DNA of 8,564 bases, from contig CALFIA010000154.1 of assembly GCA_937876275.1 (NCBI GenBank), positions 1 to 8,564 of the forward strand, written 5' to 3'. Each line of letters starts with the position of its first letter. The stretch's first letter is position 1. This stretch comes from an uncultured Actinomycetes bacterium. Its GTDB lineage: Bacteria > Actinomycetota > Actinomycetes > S36-B12. Made by a program: the position numbers and the translations under genes. Positions 1 through 6,569 of the stretch are shown one piece after another. A model generated the notes under the pieces. It was given only the letters and a program-made list of their open reading frames with translations, had not been told where the DNA came from and searched no databases.

Positions 1-804
1 CGAGGGGGCCTTGTCATAACCGGCATCTCGAAGGATCGCGGCGAGGTCGGCCATGGACACGGGCTCCTCGCTTGCGACGATAAATCGGTGACCGGGCGCT
101 CCTTCGGCACTGAGTGCGGCCACATGCATGCCCGCCACATCACGCACATCGGCCATTCCCATGGCGACGTCGGGAACCATCGGCATCTTGCCCGTGATCA
201 GGCCGGTCATCATGGACACGCTCTGGCCCTCGCCCGCGTCACCCAGGGCAGGGCCTTGGACGAATCCGGGATTGATCGAGACGAGTTCGAATGAGCCGTC
301 AGCAGCGAGGTCCCATGCAGCCCGCTCCGCCAGGGTCTTGCTCTTCGTATACGCGCCGATGTTTTGGTTGACGTCCGACCCCGCGTCGGCGCCATATCGA
401 CCACTGGGCTTCCCCGAAGTCATCGAGACCACCGACGAGGTCAGTACGACGCGACGCACTCCCGCTCGTTTCGCCGCTCCCAACACGCGCTTTGTTCCCT
501 CGACCGCAGGAGCAATCATGTCGTTCTCATCCTTCGGCTCGGCCACGAAGAAGGGCGATGCCACGTGCATGACATACGTGCACCCCAACATGGCTGTATC
601 CCAGCCCTCGTCGGATAGGAGATCGGCCTCGACGAAGGAGAGGTTGTCCACCGGAGCGACTGCTGCGATGGAGGCACGCGCACTGTCGGCACTGGCGGAC
701 GAGCGCACGGTGCCGACCACTTCATAGCCCTGTCGTAGCAATTCCGCGGCGACATGCTTGCCGATGTATCCGCCGATTCCGGTCACAAGAACGCGCGAGG
801 CCAT
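1..804 (-). CDS. NAD(P)-dependent epimerase / aldehyde reductase-like extended SDR (C-terminus cut off by window edge)
   Basis: The minus-strand frame is open from ATG at 804 to position 1, giving 268 residues of a family usually about 330-350 long, so the C-terminus lies outside the window. The N-terminus has the Rossmann glycine motif TGIGGYIG (8-15). Arg34 after the second strand (GTVRSS) favours NADP(H). The catalytic set is visible: Ser123/Ser124 in LTSSV, then Tyr152 and Lys156 in YTKSK. HVASPF (80-85), NPGFVQGP and DVRDVAGMHVAAL are typical of the dihydroflavonol-4-reductase / aldehyde-reductase branch of extended SDRs. That branch reduces carbonyls in the cytoplasm; the substrate cannot be read from sequence. 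An AAGGAGA ribosome site (813-819) lies 8 nt before the ATG. The gene follows the DUF1330 gene after 69 nt with no obvious terminator, so the two are probably co-transcribed from the promoter near 1255-1283. Confidence 0.93.
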   Translation of the reverse strand, partial: MASRVLVTGIGGYIGKHVAAELLRQGYEVVGTVRSSASADSARASIAAVAPVDNLSFVEADLLSDEGWDTAMLGCTYVMHVASPFFVAEPKDENDMIAPAVEGTKRVLGAAKRAGVRRVVLTSSVVSMTSGKPSGRYGADAGSDVNQNIGAYTKSKTLAERAAWDLAADGSFELVSINPGFVQGPALGDAGEGQSVSMMTGLITGKMPMVPDVAMGMADVRDVAGMHVAALSAEGAPGHRFIVASEEPVSMADLAAILRDAGYDKAPS

Positions 805-873
805 AACGTCAATCTCCTTCAAACTAAGGTGAGTGGAGGGTAGAACCCGACTGGTTGCAGCGTCGGTCGTGCG

Positions 874-1206
874 TCAGCCCACCGGCTCTGAGACCGGGAA
901 TCCTTCGATGAACACGATGCTGTTGGAGTCCGTCAGCTCGTTGATGCGAAGGTCCTTGAATGGCGCGTAATCGACTGACTCGTACCAGGCCTTCGCCGCG
1001 GACATGCTGGGAAAGCGCAGGACGGCCGCCCAGTTGCCATCGAAGTCACCTTCGATGGTCGTCGGTGCGGGTGAACCGGCCACCATCTCGACGCCGTGCG
1101 CCGCGAGAATCGGGAAGACGTACTGCGAGTATCGCTCGTTGAAGTCGGCGGGGTCCTTGATGGAGATCTGGACCATGGCATAGGCGGGTGCGGCGTCTGA
1201 ACTCAT
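874..1206 (-). CDS. DUF1330 family protein (dimeric alpha/beta-barrel fold)
   Basis: This 110-residue protein matches the small DUF1330 family almost end to end. The family hallmarks are the opening strand AMVQISIKDPADFNERY (about 10-26), the central WAAVLRFPSMSAAKAWYES block (about 59-77), and the closing SIVFIEGF strand. DUF1330 proteins adopt a ferredoxin-like dimeric alpha/beta-barrel fold; no reaction is generally established. There is no signal peptide or membrane segment, so it should be cytoplasmic. ATG at 1206 is supported by AAGGAG (1215-1220), 8 nt upstream. It is the first gene after the operator-bearing promoter at 1242-1285 and is followed by the SDR reductase gene, suggesting a small inducible unit. 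The family call is firm; the function is unknown. Confidence 0.92.
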   Translation of the reverse strand: MSSDAAPAYAMVQISIKDPADFNERYSQYVFPILAAHGVEMVAGSPAPTTIEGDFDGNWAAVLRFPSMSAAKAWYESVDYAPFKDLRINELTDSNSIVFIEGFPVSEPVG

Positions 1207-1241
1207 GACAACGACTCCTTGGCGGACGGTATGGACTGGTG

Positions 1242-1258
1242 ACTTGCAGATCGCAATC
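1242..1258. promoter_or_regulatory. Degenerate second copy of the operator half-sites (putative operator 2)
   Basis: ACTTGCA recurs exactly at 1242-1248 and is followed after 3 nt by CGCAATC (1252-1258), which matches 4 of 7 positions of the partner arm TGCAAGT. The centres of the two sites are 27 bp apart. This copy covers the predicted -10 and start point, as expected if a repressor occupies both sites. Confidence 0.35.
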
Positions 1259-1283
1259 TAGTGTTCTTACTTGCATTTTGCAA
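1255..1283 (-). promoter_or_regulatory. Predicted promoter of the DUF1330-SDR unit
   Basis: Read on the minus strand, TTGCAA (1283-1278; 4 of 6 matches to TTGACA) is followed after exactly 17 nt by TAGATT (1260-1255; 4 of 6 matches to TATAAT). Transcription would start near 1248, giving a leader of about 40 nt that contains the AAGGAG site of the DUF1330 gene. The -35 sits inside a perfect palindrome and the -10 inside a degenerate copy of it. This is a motif-based prediction. Confidence 0.5.
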
Positions 1284-1285
1284 GT
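1269..1285. promoter_or_regulatory. Inverted repeat ACTTGCA-N3-TGCAAGT (putative operator 1)
   Basis: This is a perfect 7-bp inverted repeat with a 3-bp spacer, in a locally AT-rich stretch between ychF and the DUF1330 gene. One flanking pair (T1267/A1287) also matches. It covers the predicted -35 hexamer. The size and symmetry suit a homodimeric winged-helix regulator such as a MarR- or HxlR-type protein; the regulator is not in this window, so that class is inferred. Confidence 0.55.
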
Positions 1286-1329
1286 TAATGGTCACTTCGC
1301 GGTCGACGCAGGTTTTCGGGAGCGGGACT

Positions 1330-2403
1330 TCAGACGTTGAAGCGGAACTCGACTACGTCGCCATCGGCCATGACGTAGTCCTTGCCTTCCATGCGCACCT
1401 TGCCCTTTGCCTTTGCCTCGGCCATGGAGCCATTCGCGATGAGGTCATCGAAGGAGACGATCTCAGCCTTGATGAAGCCCTTCTGGAAGTCGGTGTGAAT
1501 CACGCCGGCTGCCTCGGGTGCCGTGGCACCGATCGGAATCGTCCAGGCACGTGCTTCCTTGGGGCCAGCAGTGAGGTACGTCTGCAGGCCAAGCGTGGCG
1601 AAGCCCACTCGGGCAAGGGCGTTGAGGCCGGACTCCTGCTGACCGACTGACTGCAATAGTTCGAGTGCTTCGGCCTCATCGAGCTCGACGAGCTCTGCTT
1701 CGAGCTTCGCGTCGAGGAACACGATCTCGGCCGGTGCAACAAGATTGCGCATGGCTTCCTTGAATGCCTCGTCACCGAGTTCGTCCTCATCGACATTGAC
1801 CACGTACAGGAAGGGCTTGGCAGTGAGCAGGAAGAGCTCGCGGAGCGGCTCAGGATCAAGGCCGGCGGCGAAGATAGTGCGACCTTCGTTGAGCACCTTC
1901 TGCGCCTCTTCTGCAGCAGCGAGCTGAGCACCCTTGGTCTTGTCAGTGCGCGCTTCCTTCTGAATGCGCGGGATCGCCTTCTCGAGGGTCTGCATGTCGG
2001 CGAGGATCAACTCGGTGTTGATGGTCTCCATGTCTTCTGCCGGAGACACACGGCCTTCGACGTGAACGACGTCGTCGTCCTTGAACGCGCGCAGCACCTG
2101 GCAGATCGCGTCGGACTCGCGGATATTCGCAAGGAACTTGTTGCCCAGACCTGCGCCTTCGCTCGCACCCTTCACGATGCCGGCGATGTCAACGAATGTC
2201 ACGGAAGCAGGAAGCTCACGCTCGGAGCCGAAGATCTTGGCGAGCTCGCCCAGGCGGGGATCAGGCACGCCGACAACACCGGTGTTCGGCTCGATGGTCG
2301 CGAACGGGTAGTTCGCGGCGAGCACGTCGTTCTTGGTCAGCGCATTGAAGAGTGTCGACTTGCCGACGTTAGGGAGACCGACGATTCCGATAGTGAGAGC
2401 CAC
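1330..2403 (-). CDS. ychF: Redox-regulated ATPase YchF (Obg-related, OLA1 family)
   Basis: This 357-residue protein has the length and layout of YchF. The P-loop is GLPNVGKST (9-17), switch residues lie in NYPFATIEPNTG (31-42), and the G3 motif is DIAG (72-75). The G4-position motif is NVDE (203-206) rather than NKxD, the change linked to ATP preference over GTP. A coiled-coil insertion follows the G3 region (about 125-175). The C-terminal TGS-like domain (about 270-357) includes HTDFQKGFIKAE and ends with the usual VEFRFNV. YchF is a ribosome-associated cytoplasmic ATPase involved in translation and stress responses. The start codon is GTG at 2403, because the P-loop strand ALTIGIVGLPN begins there. 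TAGGAT lies 8 nt upstream. The GNAT gene ends 30 nt upstream on the same strand. Confidence 0.98.
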   Translation of the reverse strand: MALTIGIVGLPNVGKSTLFNALTKNDVLAANYPFATIEPNTGVVGVPDPRLGELAKIFGSERELPASVTFVDIAGIVKGASEGAGLGNKFLANIRESDAICQVLRAFKDDDVVHVEGRVSPAEDMETINTELILADMQTLEKAIPRIQKEARTDKTKGAQLAAAEEAQKVLNEGRTIFAAGLDPEPLRELFLLTAKPFLYVVNVDEDELGDEAFKEAMRNLVAPAEIVFLDAKLEAELVELDEAEALELLQSVGQQESGLNALARVGFATLGLQTYLTAGPKEARAWTIPIGATAPEAAGVIHTDFQKGFIKAEIVSFDDLIANGSMAEAKAKGKVRMEGKDYVMADGDVVEFRFNV

Positions 2404-2411
2404 GTCGCAAG

Positions 2412-2417
2412 ATCCTA
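2412..2417 (-). promoter_or_regulatory. Possible leaderless -10 element (TAGGAT) for ychF
   Basis: TAGGAT, a TANNNT hexamer, lies 8 nt before the GTG of ychF, slightly longer than the usual 6-7 nt for a leaderless start. The AGGA within it could instead act as a weak ribosome site about 10 nt from the start. The two readings cannot be separated from sequence. Confidence 0.35.
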
Positions 2418-2433
2418 CGCGGCAACGTGTTCC

Positions 2434-2883
2434 CTACAGAGATCGGCTCATCCAAACGGAATCCTCAACCGCGAAGCCGCAACGGGCATAGAACGAGCGC
2501 ACGCGCTGGTTATGCGATTCGGTCTCCAGGAAAGCCGCTCTCGCTCTGGCCTCGCGCGCCGCTTCCATCGCCATCTCCAGAAGGCGAACTCCCGAACCAT
2601 TCGATCGATGTTCCACGTAGATCTCGTCGACAAGACACTCTCGGCCGCCTGACTCCAGCGAGTAACCCCAGGTAACGACCACGTACCCACCGAGCGAGCC
2701 GTCAGCATCAATGACCCACACCTGGCCGAACTCGTCATCGGCCAGCAACGGGGCGAGCGCTGCTCGCACCAGGGACTCGTCGAATTCATGAAGGTCGATC
2801 TCGTAGAACGATCGAATCAGGGGCATGAGGGGCTCAAGGTCATCAGACGTTGCTCGCCGAATGCGCTGGGCTGAACTATTCAC
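2434..2883 (-). CDS. GNAT family N-acetyltransferase
   Basis: From GTG at 2883 this gives 149 residues, the usual size of a single GNAT domain. RIRRATSDDLEPLMPLI (7-23) is the typical first strand and helix. The strand VDEIYVEHRSNGSGVRLLE (85-103) holds the acetyl-CoA pyrophosphate-binding motif R/Q-x-x-G-x-G (R93, G96, G98). FLETESHNQRVRSFYARCGF (118-137) is the standard C-terminal block ending in Y-x-x-x-GF. The acceptor substrate is not predictable. The frame is open upstream to an ATG at 3009, but those extra 42 residues are low-complexity and run into the start of the divergent DUF6542 gene, so the GTG is preferred. A CAAGAT hexamer (2891-2896) 7 nt before the GTG may be a weak leaderless -10. 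It lies 30 nt upstream of ychF on the same strand. Confidence 0.85.
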   Translation of the reverse strand: MNSSAQRIRRATSDDLEPLMPLIRSFYEIDLHEFDESLVRAALAPLLADDEFGQVWVIDADGSLGGYVVVTWGYSLESGGRECLVDEIYVEHRSNGSGVRLLEMAMEAAREARARAAFLETESHNQRVRSFYARCGFAVEDSVWMSRSL

Positions 2884-2988
2884 GGCTTCGATCTTGCCAG
2901 TTCTCCCTGCCGCACTCAGGAGGTCTGCACGACCACCTGGACTCGTCACTCTCAGGCGTGGCCCGCAGCCGTCTCGCACTCGGTTGAG

Positions 2989-2994
2989 TACCGT
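2989..2994 (+). promoter_or_regulatory. Leaderless-type -10 element (TACCGT) for the DUF6542 gene
   Basis: TACCGT fits TANNNT and ends 7 nt before GTG at 3002. No SD-like purine run lies within 15 nt of that start. This arrangement is characteristic of leaderless actinobacterial transcripts and supports GTG 3002 over the in-frame GTG at 2993, which lies within this hexamer. Confidence 0.45.
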
Positions 2995-3001
2995 GGGCAC
3001 C

Positions 3002-3913
3002 GTGAGCAATTGGGACGATCCGCTGGATCCGGCGAAGGACGAGGCCTATGCCGCCCTGTTCCGCCCCGATGAGCCCGACGCCCCCGTTTCTGCTCCTGCC
3101 CACGAGGCTCCTTCGCCCGCGTCCGAGGATTCCGTCGCCATCGAATTGGTCGCCGACGAGCCCTTTGCTGCAGAGAAGATCGTGGCCAAGGAAGAGGTAA
3201 TCGAGGTCGTGGCACCTGCCGCTGTCATCGCCGAACCGATCGCTGCCGCTGCCCCGGCAACACGCCGCGAACCCAGCGATACCGGCCGTCTGTTCCGCAG
3301 TTCACGCGCCCAGTCATCCACCGCGATCATCGCGATTCGCCCGGATCAGGCGTCGAAACTGCGCACACTTTCACCTGCTGCCGCTCCCACCGGCCCGGCA
3401 CCTGCTCGGTCCGAATCCGGCGCCCCGATTTCGATCAACTCTGCCGCAGCCCCAGTTGCCGCGATGCTTCCTCCGGTCGAGTACGAGACCGAGAGCAAGC
3501 GCTCATCACGTCGCGAGCTTCCGCGCATTCCCTCAATCGGCGGAGGCTTCACCTCAATGGCTGCTTACCTGTTCGTGATCGTCGTGACTCTCGTCGCGGG
3601 CCTGATCGATGCGTTCGCGTTCGGCGAGGGGCTCGGTGCTTTCACCGGGATCTTCCTGCTGATCGCAACGGTGATTGCAGCCCTGCGCGTCCAGATTCAG
3701 GATGCGATCGTGCCAGTGCTCGCGGCACCGATTGCGATGCTCATCGCGGCAGCGACGGTCGGCCAGCTCAATCTCGGGAATTCAGGAACGTCACTCACGT
3801 CACGCGCAGTGGCCTTCTTCTTCACCTTTGCCGACAACTGGTTCTGGATCTTCGCCTCGGTGATCATCGCTCTCGTGCTAATGATCGTGCGGCGTTCGCG
3901 CTCGCGCCGCTAG
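3002..3913 (+). CDS. DUF6542 domain-containing membrane protein
   Basis: This 303-residue protein has two parts. Residues 1-180 form an Ala/Pro/Glu-rich, probably disordered hydrophilic region with no recognisable domain, beginning NWDDPLDPAKDEAYAALFRPDE. Residues about 186-297 contain four predicted transmembrane helices: about 186-207, 211-230, 236-254 and 278-297. The tail is strongly basic (VRRSRSRR). The short hydrophobic module with LIDAFAFGEGLG between helices 1 and 2 resembles DUF6542, which in actinobacteria commonly lies beside ispH, ychF or xseA; the family name rests on pattern and context. No enzymatic motif is visible. The start is GTG 3002, chosen from the TACCGT at 2989-2994 and because upstream codons run into the GNAT gene on the other strand. 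Convergent with ispH, 12 nt apart. Function is unknown. Confidence 0.85.
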   Translation: MSNWDDPLDPAKDEAYAALFRPDEPDAPVSAPAHEAPSPASEDSVAIELVADEPFAAEKIVAKEEVIEVVAPAAVIAEPIAAAAPATRREPSDTGRLFRSSRAQSSTAIIAIRPDQASKLRTLSPAAAPTGPAPARSESGAPISINSAAAPVAAMLPPVEYETESKRSSRRELPRIPSIGGGFTSMAAYLFVIVVTLVAGLIDAFAFGEGLGAFTGIFLLIATVIAALRVQIQDAIVPVLAAPIAMLIAAATVGQLNLGNSGTSLTSRAVAFFFTFADNWFWIFASVIIALVLMIVRRSRSRR

Positions 3914-3925
3914 TTCACTCGCCAG

Positions 3926-4885
3926 CTACTTCTTGGCGGCCTTAATCTCGCGACGAAGTTCAGGCGGCAAGGCGAACACCAGGTGCTCTTCCGCTGTGCT
4001 GACTTCCTCAAGATCGCCAAAGCCGCGCTCCGCGAGCCACTCGATCACTTCTTCGACCAGGATCTCGGGCACTGACGCACCACTAGTGAGACCGACGGTC
4101 GTGGCCCCTTCGACCCAGGACTCCTCGAGTTCAGCGGCATAGTCGACGCGATACGAGGCCTTAGCGCCCGCTTCGAGCGCAACTTCAACGAGTCGAACGG
4201 AGTTCGACGAATTTCCTGAGCCGACCACGATCACGACATCGCACTGCGGAGCAATGGTCTTCACTGCACCCTGACGATTCTGGGTGGCGTAGCAAATGTC
4301 ATCACTCGGCGGGCTGATCAGATGAGGGAAGCGCTCCTTCAGTGCATCAACTGTCTGAAGGGTCTCATCAACGGAGAGAGTGGTCTGCGAAAGCCAGATG
4401 AGCTTGTCTGGATTCTTGATCTCGACATCAACTGCATGAGCGGGGCCATCGACGAGGGTCATGACGTCGGGCGCCTCGCCCATCGTGCCGACAACCTCTT
4501 CATGACCTTCGTGACCGATGAGGATGATCTCGTAGCCTTCGGCGGCAAAACGCTTGGCTTCAGCGTGAACCTTGGTGACAAGCGGGCAGGTGGCATCGAT
4601 CGCATTCAGATTGCGGCTCGCGGAATCCTCGTGCACGACTGGGGCAACTCCGTGCGCCGAAAACACAACAGTGGAGCCCTCGGGAACCTCCTCGACCTCG
4701 TCGACGAAGATCGCGCCGCGCTTCTCCAAGGTCTCGACGACGTACTTGTTATGGACGATCTGCTTGCGTACGTATACAGGGGCGCCGTAGAGCTCGAGGG
4801 CCTTCTCGACAGTCACGACCGCGCGGTCGACACCGGCGCAGTAGCCGCGCGGGGCAGCCAGCAGGACCTTCTTCGAGTTCGGCAT
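3926..4885 (-). CDS. ispH: 4-hydroxy-3-methylbut-2-enyl diphosphate reductase (IspH/LytB)
   Basis: This 319-residue protein is a clear IspH, the final enzyme of the MEP isoprenoid pathway. It reductively dehydrates HMBPP to isopentenyl and dimethylallyl diphosphate in the cytoplasm. The three iron-sulfur cluster cysteines are present: Cys16 (PRGYCAGV), Cys100 (DATCPLV) and Cys198 (DDICYATQNRQ). Substrate-binding residues are also intact: His45 (IVHN), His78 (SAHGV), His128 and Glu130 (GHEGHEE, matching E. coli His124/Glu126) and the S-S-N triad 226-228 (GNSSNS). The start is ATG at 4885: MPNSKKVLLAAPRGYCAG is a normal IspH N-terminus, and TACGAT sits 6 nt upstream with no SD, indicating a leaderless transcript. 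It is divergent from the PPOX-family gene (69-nt spacer) and convergent with the DUF6542 gene. Confidence 0.99.
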   Translation of the reverse strand: MPNSKKVLLAAPRGYCAGVDRAVVTVEKALELYGAPVYVRKQIVHNKYVVETLEKRGAIFVDEVEEVPEGSTVVFSAHGVAPVVHEDSASRNLNAIDATCPLVTKVHAEAKRFAAEGYEIILIGHEGHEEVVGTMGEAPDVMTLVDGPAHAVDVEIKNPDKLIWLSQTTLSVDETLQTVDALKERFPHLISPPSDDICYATQNRQGAVKTIAPQCDVVIVVGSGNSSNSVRLVEVALEAGAKASYRVDYAAELEESWVEGATTVGLTSGASVPEILVEEVIEWLAERGFGDLEEVSTAEEHLVFALPPELRREIKAAKK

Positions 4886-4891
4886 GGCTCA

Positions 4892-4897
4892 ATCGTA
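4892..4897 (-). promoter_or_regulatory. Leaderless-type -10 element (TACGAT) for ispH
   Basis: TACGAT fits TANNNT, is followed by exactly 6 nt (TGAGCC) and then the ispH ATG. There is no SD sequence before the start. Transcription would therefore begin at the A of the start codon. No convincing -35 is seen 16-18 nt upstream, which is common for such promoters. Confidence 0.55.
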
Positions 4898-4954
4898 GGC
4901 CGTAGTGCGCGATTCGACTCGCCCGCGCTCTGCTGCCTACGGGAGGATGGGCCT

Positions 4955-5404
4955 ATGCCCACCGTTCGCTCCGGCCCTTGGAGCCCCGATGCCATAGCCG
5001 AGTATCTCGCCGGCATCGCAATTCCCATTCGGCTGGCGAGCTCGGGCAAGCACTTCCCGCTGGTGCAGTCACTGTGGTTCCTCTACGAGAACGATGAGCT
5101 GCTCTGCTGCACTCAGCACGACTCGGTGCTCGCCAAGCGGCTGGAGCGCGATAACCACGTGGGTTTCGAGATCTCGGCCGATTCGCCGCCGTATCGCGGC
5201 GTACGCGGCAAGGGTCGTGCCCACATCGAACCGAGTACCGCGGGCGAGGTCTTGCCGCGCCTCGTCGAGAAGTACCTCGGCTCCGAGCCCACAGATTTCA
5301 GTGCCTGGCTGCTCTCACGCCTCGACAATGAAGTGGTCATTCGCATTACCGATCTGAGTGTCTCGTCGTGGGATTACTCCACTCGCATGCCGAAGCAGGC
5401 GTAA
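4955..5404 (+). CDS. Pyridoxamine 5'-phosphate oxidase / F420-dependent split-barrel family protein
   Basis: ATG at 4955 gives 149 residues and is marked by a strong GGGAGGA ribosome site (4941-4947) 7 nt upstream. The protein resembles the small PPOX-like split beta-barrel proteins of actinobacteria. Features are FPLVQSLWFLYENDELLCCT (about 34-53), the basic stretch DSVLAKRLERDNHVGFEI (56-73), PYRGVRGKGRAHIE (79-92) and the C-terminal VVIRITDLSVSSWDY. Such proteins bind FMN, FAD, heme or coenzyme F420 and act as cytoplasmic reductases or oxidases. Which cofactor applies here cannot be decided by eye. The frame is open further upstream, but that part is the antisense of ispH. Its stop codon is 2 nt before the xseA start, so the two are probably co-translated; a role in DNA repair is not implied. 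Confidence 0.85.
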   Translation: MPTVRSGPWSPDAIAEYLAGIAIPIRLASSGKHFPLVQSLWFLYENDELLCCTQHDSVLAKRLERDNHVGFEISADSPPYRGVRGKGRAHIEPSTAGEVLPRLVEKYLGSEPTDFSAWLLSRLDNEVVIRITDLSVSSWDYSTRMPKQA

Positions 5405-5406
5405 GC

Positions 5407-6543
5407 GTGGCATTGGAGACAAGCGCAGAAAGCCCGGCGGCAGTTCGCACAGTCTCGCGATTGCTTGCCGATTGGATCGGTCGACTCGGCGGCATCTGGG
5501 TCGACGGACAGGTCGCCGAATTTCGCCGTCGCCCCGGCGCACGCAATCTCTATCTCGTTCTGCGTGACCCTGATGTCGACATGTCGATCACGGTTGTCGC
5601 TGATGTTTCGGTAATCGGCGCAGTGGAACCACCGCTAGCCGAAGGCCAGCGCATCATCGTGTTCGGAAAGCCTGAATTCTGGACAGGCCGCGGCACGCTG
5701 TCTCTTCGTGCAAAGGAGATTCGCGCAGTCGGCCTCGGCGAACTGCTCGCGCAGCTCGCGCGACTTCGCGAACTGCTGACCGCTGAGGGCCTGTTCGCCA
5801 ACGATCGCAAGAAGCCATTGCCGTTTCTTCCCCGCCGAGTCGGTTTGATCTGCGGGCGCAACAGTGCGGCTATGCACGATGTTCTCGTCAATGCACGTGA
5901 ACGCTGGCCGTCGATTCAGTTCGTGGTGCGTGAAGTTGCCGTGCAGGGAGTGCAGGCAGTCTCGGCAGTAAGTGACGCGCTTGTCGAGCTCGATGCGCTG
6001 CCCGATGTCGACGTCATCGTCATCGCGCGCGGCGGTGGAAGCGTCGAGGATCTCCTGCCGTTTAGTAATGAGACGCTCGTGCGCGCAGTCTCGGCGTGCA
6101 CGACGCCCGTCGTGAGTGCGATTGGCCATGAGCAGGATGCCCCGCTCATCGACTTCGTTGCCGATCTGCGCGCATCAACGCCAACAGATGCAGCCAAGCG
6201 CATCGTGCCCTCACTCGCCGAGCAGACAGCTCTGGTCACCTCACTCCGGGCACGCTCACATCGCGTGGTCGTCGGGCATCTTGATCGAGAGACTCAGCGC
6301 ATCACTGATCTGCGTCGCCGCAGCCGAGCAGTCGTACTCAATGCCATCGCCTCGCGCGAGAGCGAGATCGGCCACCTCTCAGCGCGCGTACGAACCCTGT
6401 CCCCCGCAGCAACCTTGGAGCGCGGCTACGCAATCGTGACGAACGCCTCCGGCGTGATTGTCCGATCCCCCGACGATGCCGACTCGGCCCTCGACATTCG
6501 CGTGGCCGGCGGACGCTTCACCGCCACGCGCACTGACAACTGA
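5407..6543 (+). CDS. xseA: Exodeoxyribonuclease VII large subunit
   Basis: GTG at 5407 gives 378 residues, close to the usual size of actinobacterial XseA. An N-terminal OB-fold domain (about 12-108: VRTVSRLLADWIGRLGGIWVDGQ, then YLVLRDP) binds single-stranded DNA. The catalytic region begins near LPRRVGLICGRNSAAMHDVL (141-160). It includes VIARGGGSVEDLLPFSNE (205-222) and SAIGHEQDAPLIDFVADLRASTPTDAAKR (238-265). The C-terminal part is helical and ends with LERGYAIV and a basic tail. With XseB it forms exonuclease VII, which degrades single-stranded DNA into oligonucleotides. The frame is open to an ATG at 5368, but that lies inside the PPOX gene. GTG 5407 is 2 nt after its stop, with a weak AGCAGG at 5394-5399, suggesting translational coupling. 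Confidence 0.97.
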   Translation: MALETSAESPAAVRTVSRLLADWIGRLGGIWVDGQVAEFRRRPGARNLYLVLRDPDVDMSITVVADVSVIGAVEPPLAEGQRIIVFGKPEFWTGRGTLSLRAKEIRAVGLGELLAQLARLRELLTAEGLFANDRKKPLPFLPRRVGLICGRNSAAMHDVLVNARERWPSIQFVVREVAVQGVQAVSAVSDALVELDALPDVDVIVIARGGGSVEDLLPFSNETLVRAVSACTTPVVSAIGHEQDAPLIDFVADLRASTPTDAAKRIVPSLAEQTALVTSLRARSHRVVVGHLDRETQRITDLRRRSRAVVLNAIASRESEIGHLSARVRTLSPAATLERGYAIVTNASGVIVRSPDDADSALDIRVAGGRFTATRTDN

Positions 6544-6569
6544 ACCTCGACACGGAATACGGTGATGAC

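Noticed and set aside
128..727. 199-codon plus-strand frame opposite the SDR gene
   Set aside because: It is a shadow of the SDR gene. The minus strand has clear Rossmann and YxxxK motifs, whereas this frame has no recognisable domain and a Ser/Arg/Pro-rich composition typical of antisense frames in GC-rich DNA.
1290..1329. Possible terminator after ychF around GCGGTCGACGC
   Set aside because: The core GTCGAC is a 6-bp palindrome but the flanks do not pair, and no T-run follows on the transcript strand.
2062..2652. 196-codon plus-strand frame opposite ychF and the GNAT gene
   Set aside because: It spans the ends of two well-supported minus-strand genes and their spacer, which no real gene would be expected to do, and it has no recognisable motif.
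2884..3009. 42-residue N-terminal extension of the GNAT protein
   Set aside because: It is open but low-complexity, precedes the conserved first GNAT strand, and would overlap the divergent DUF6542 start and promoter.
3920..3938. Possible bidirectional terminator between the DUF6542 gene and ispH (CGCCA, 9-nt loop, TGGCG)
   Set aside because: The stem is only 5 bp, the loop is 9 nt, no T-run follows on either strand, and it lies partly in ispH coding sequence. It is too weak to call.
4322..4954. Long upstream extension of the PPOX-family frame
   Set aside because: It is the antisense of ispH. The strong GGGAGGA ribosome site and the domain start both place the real start at 4955.
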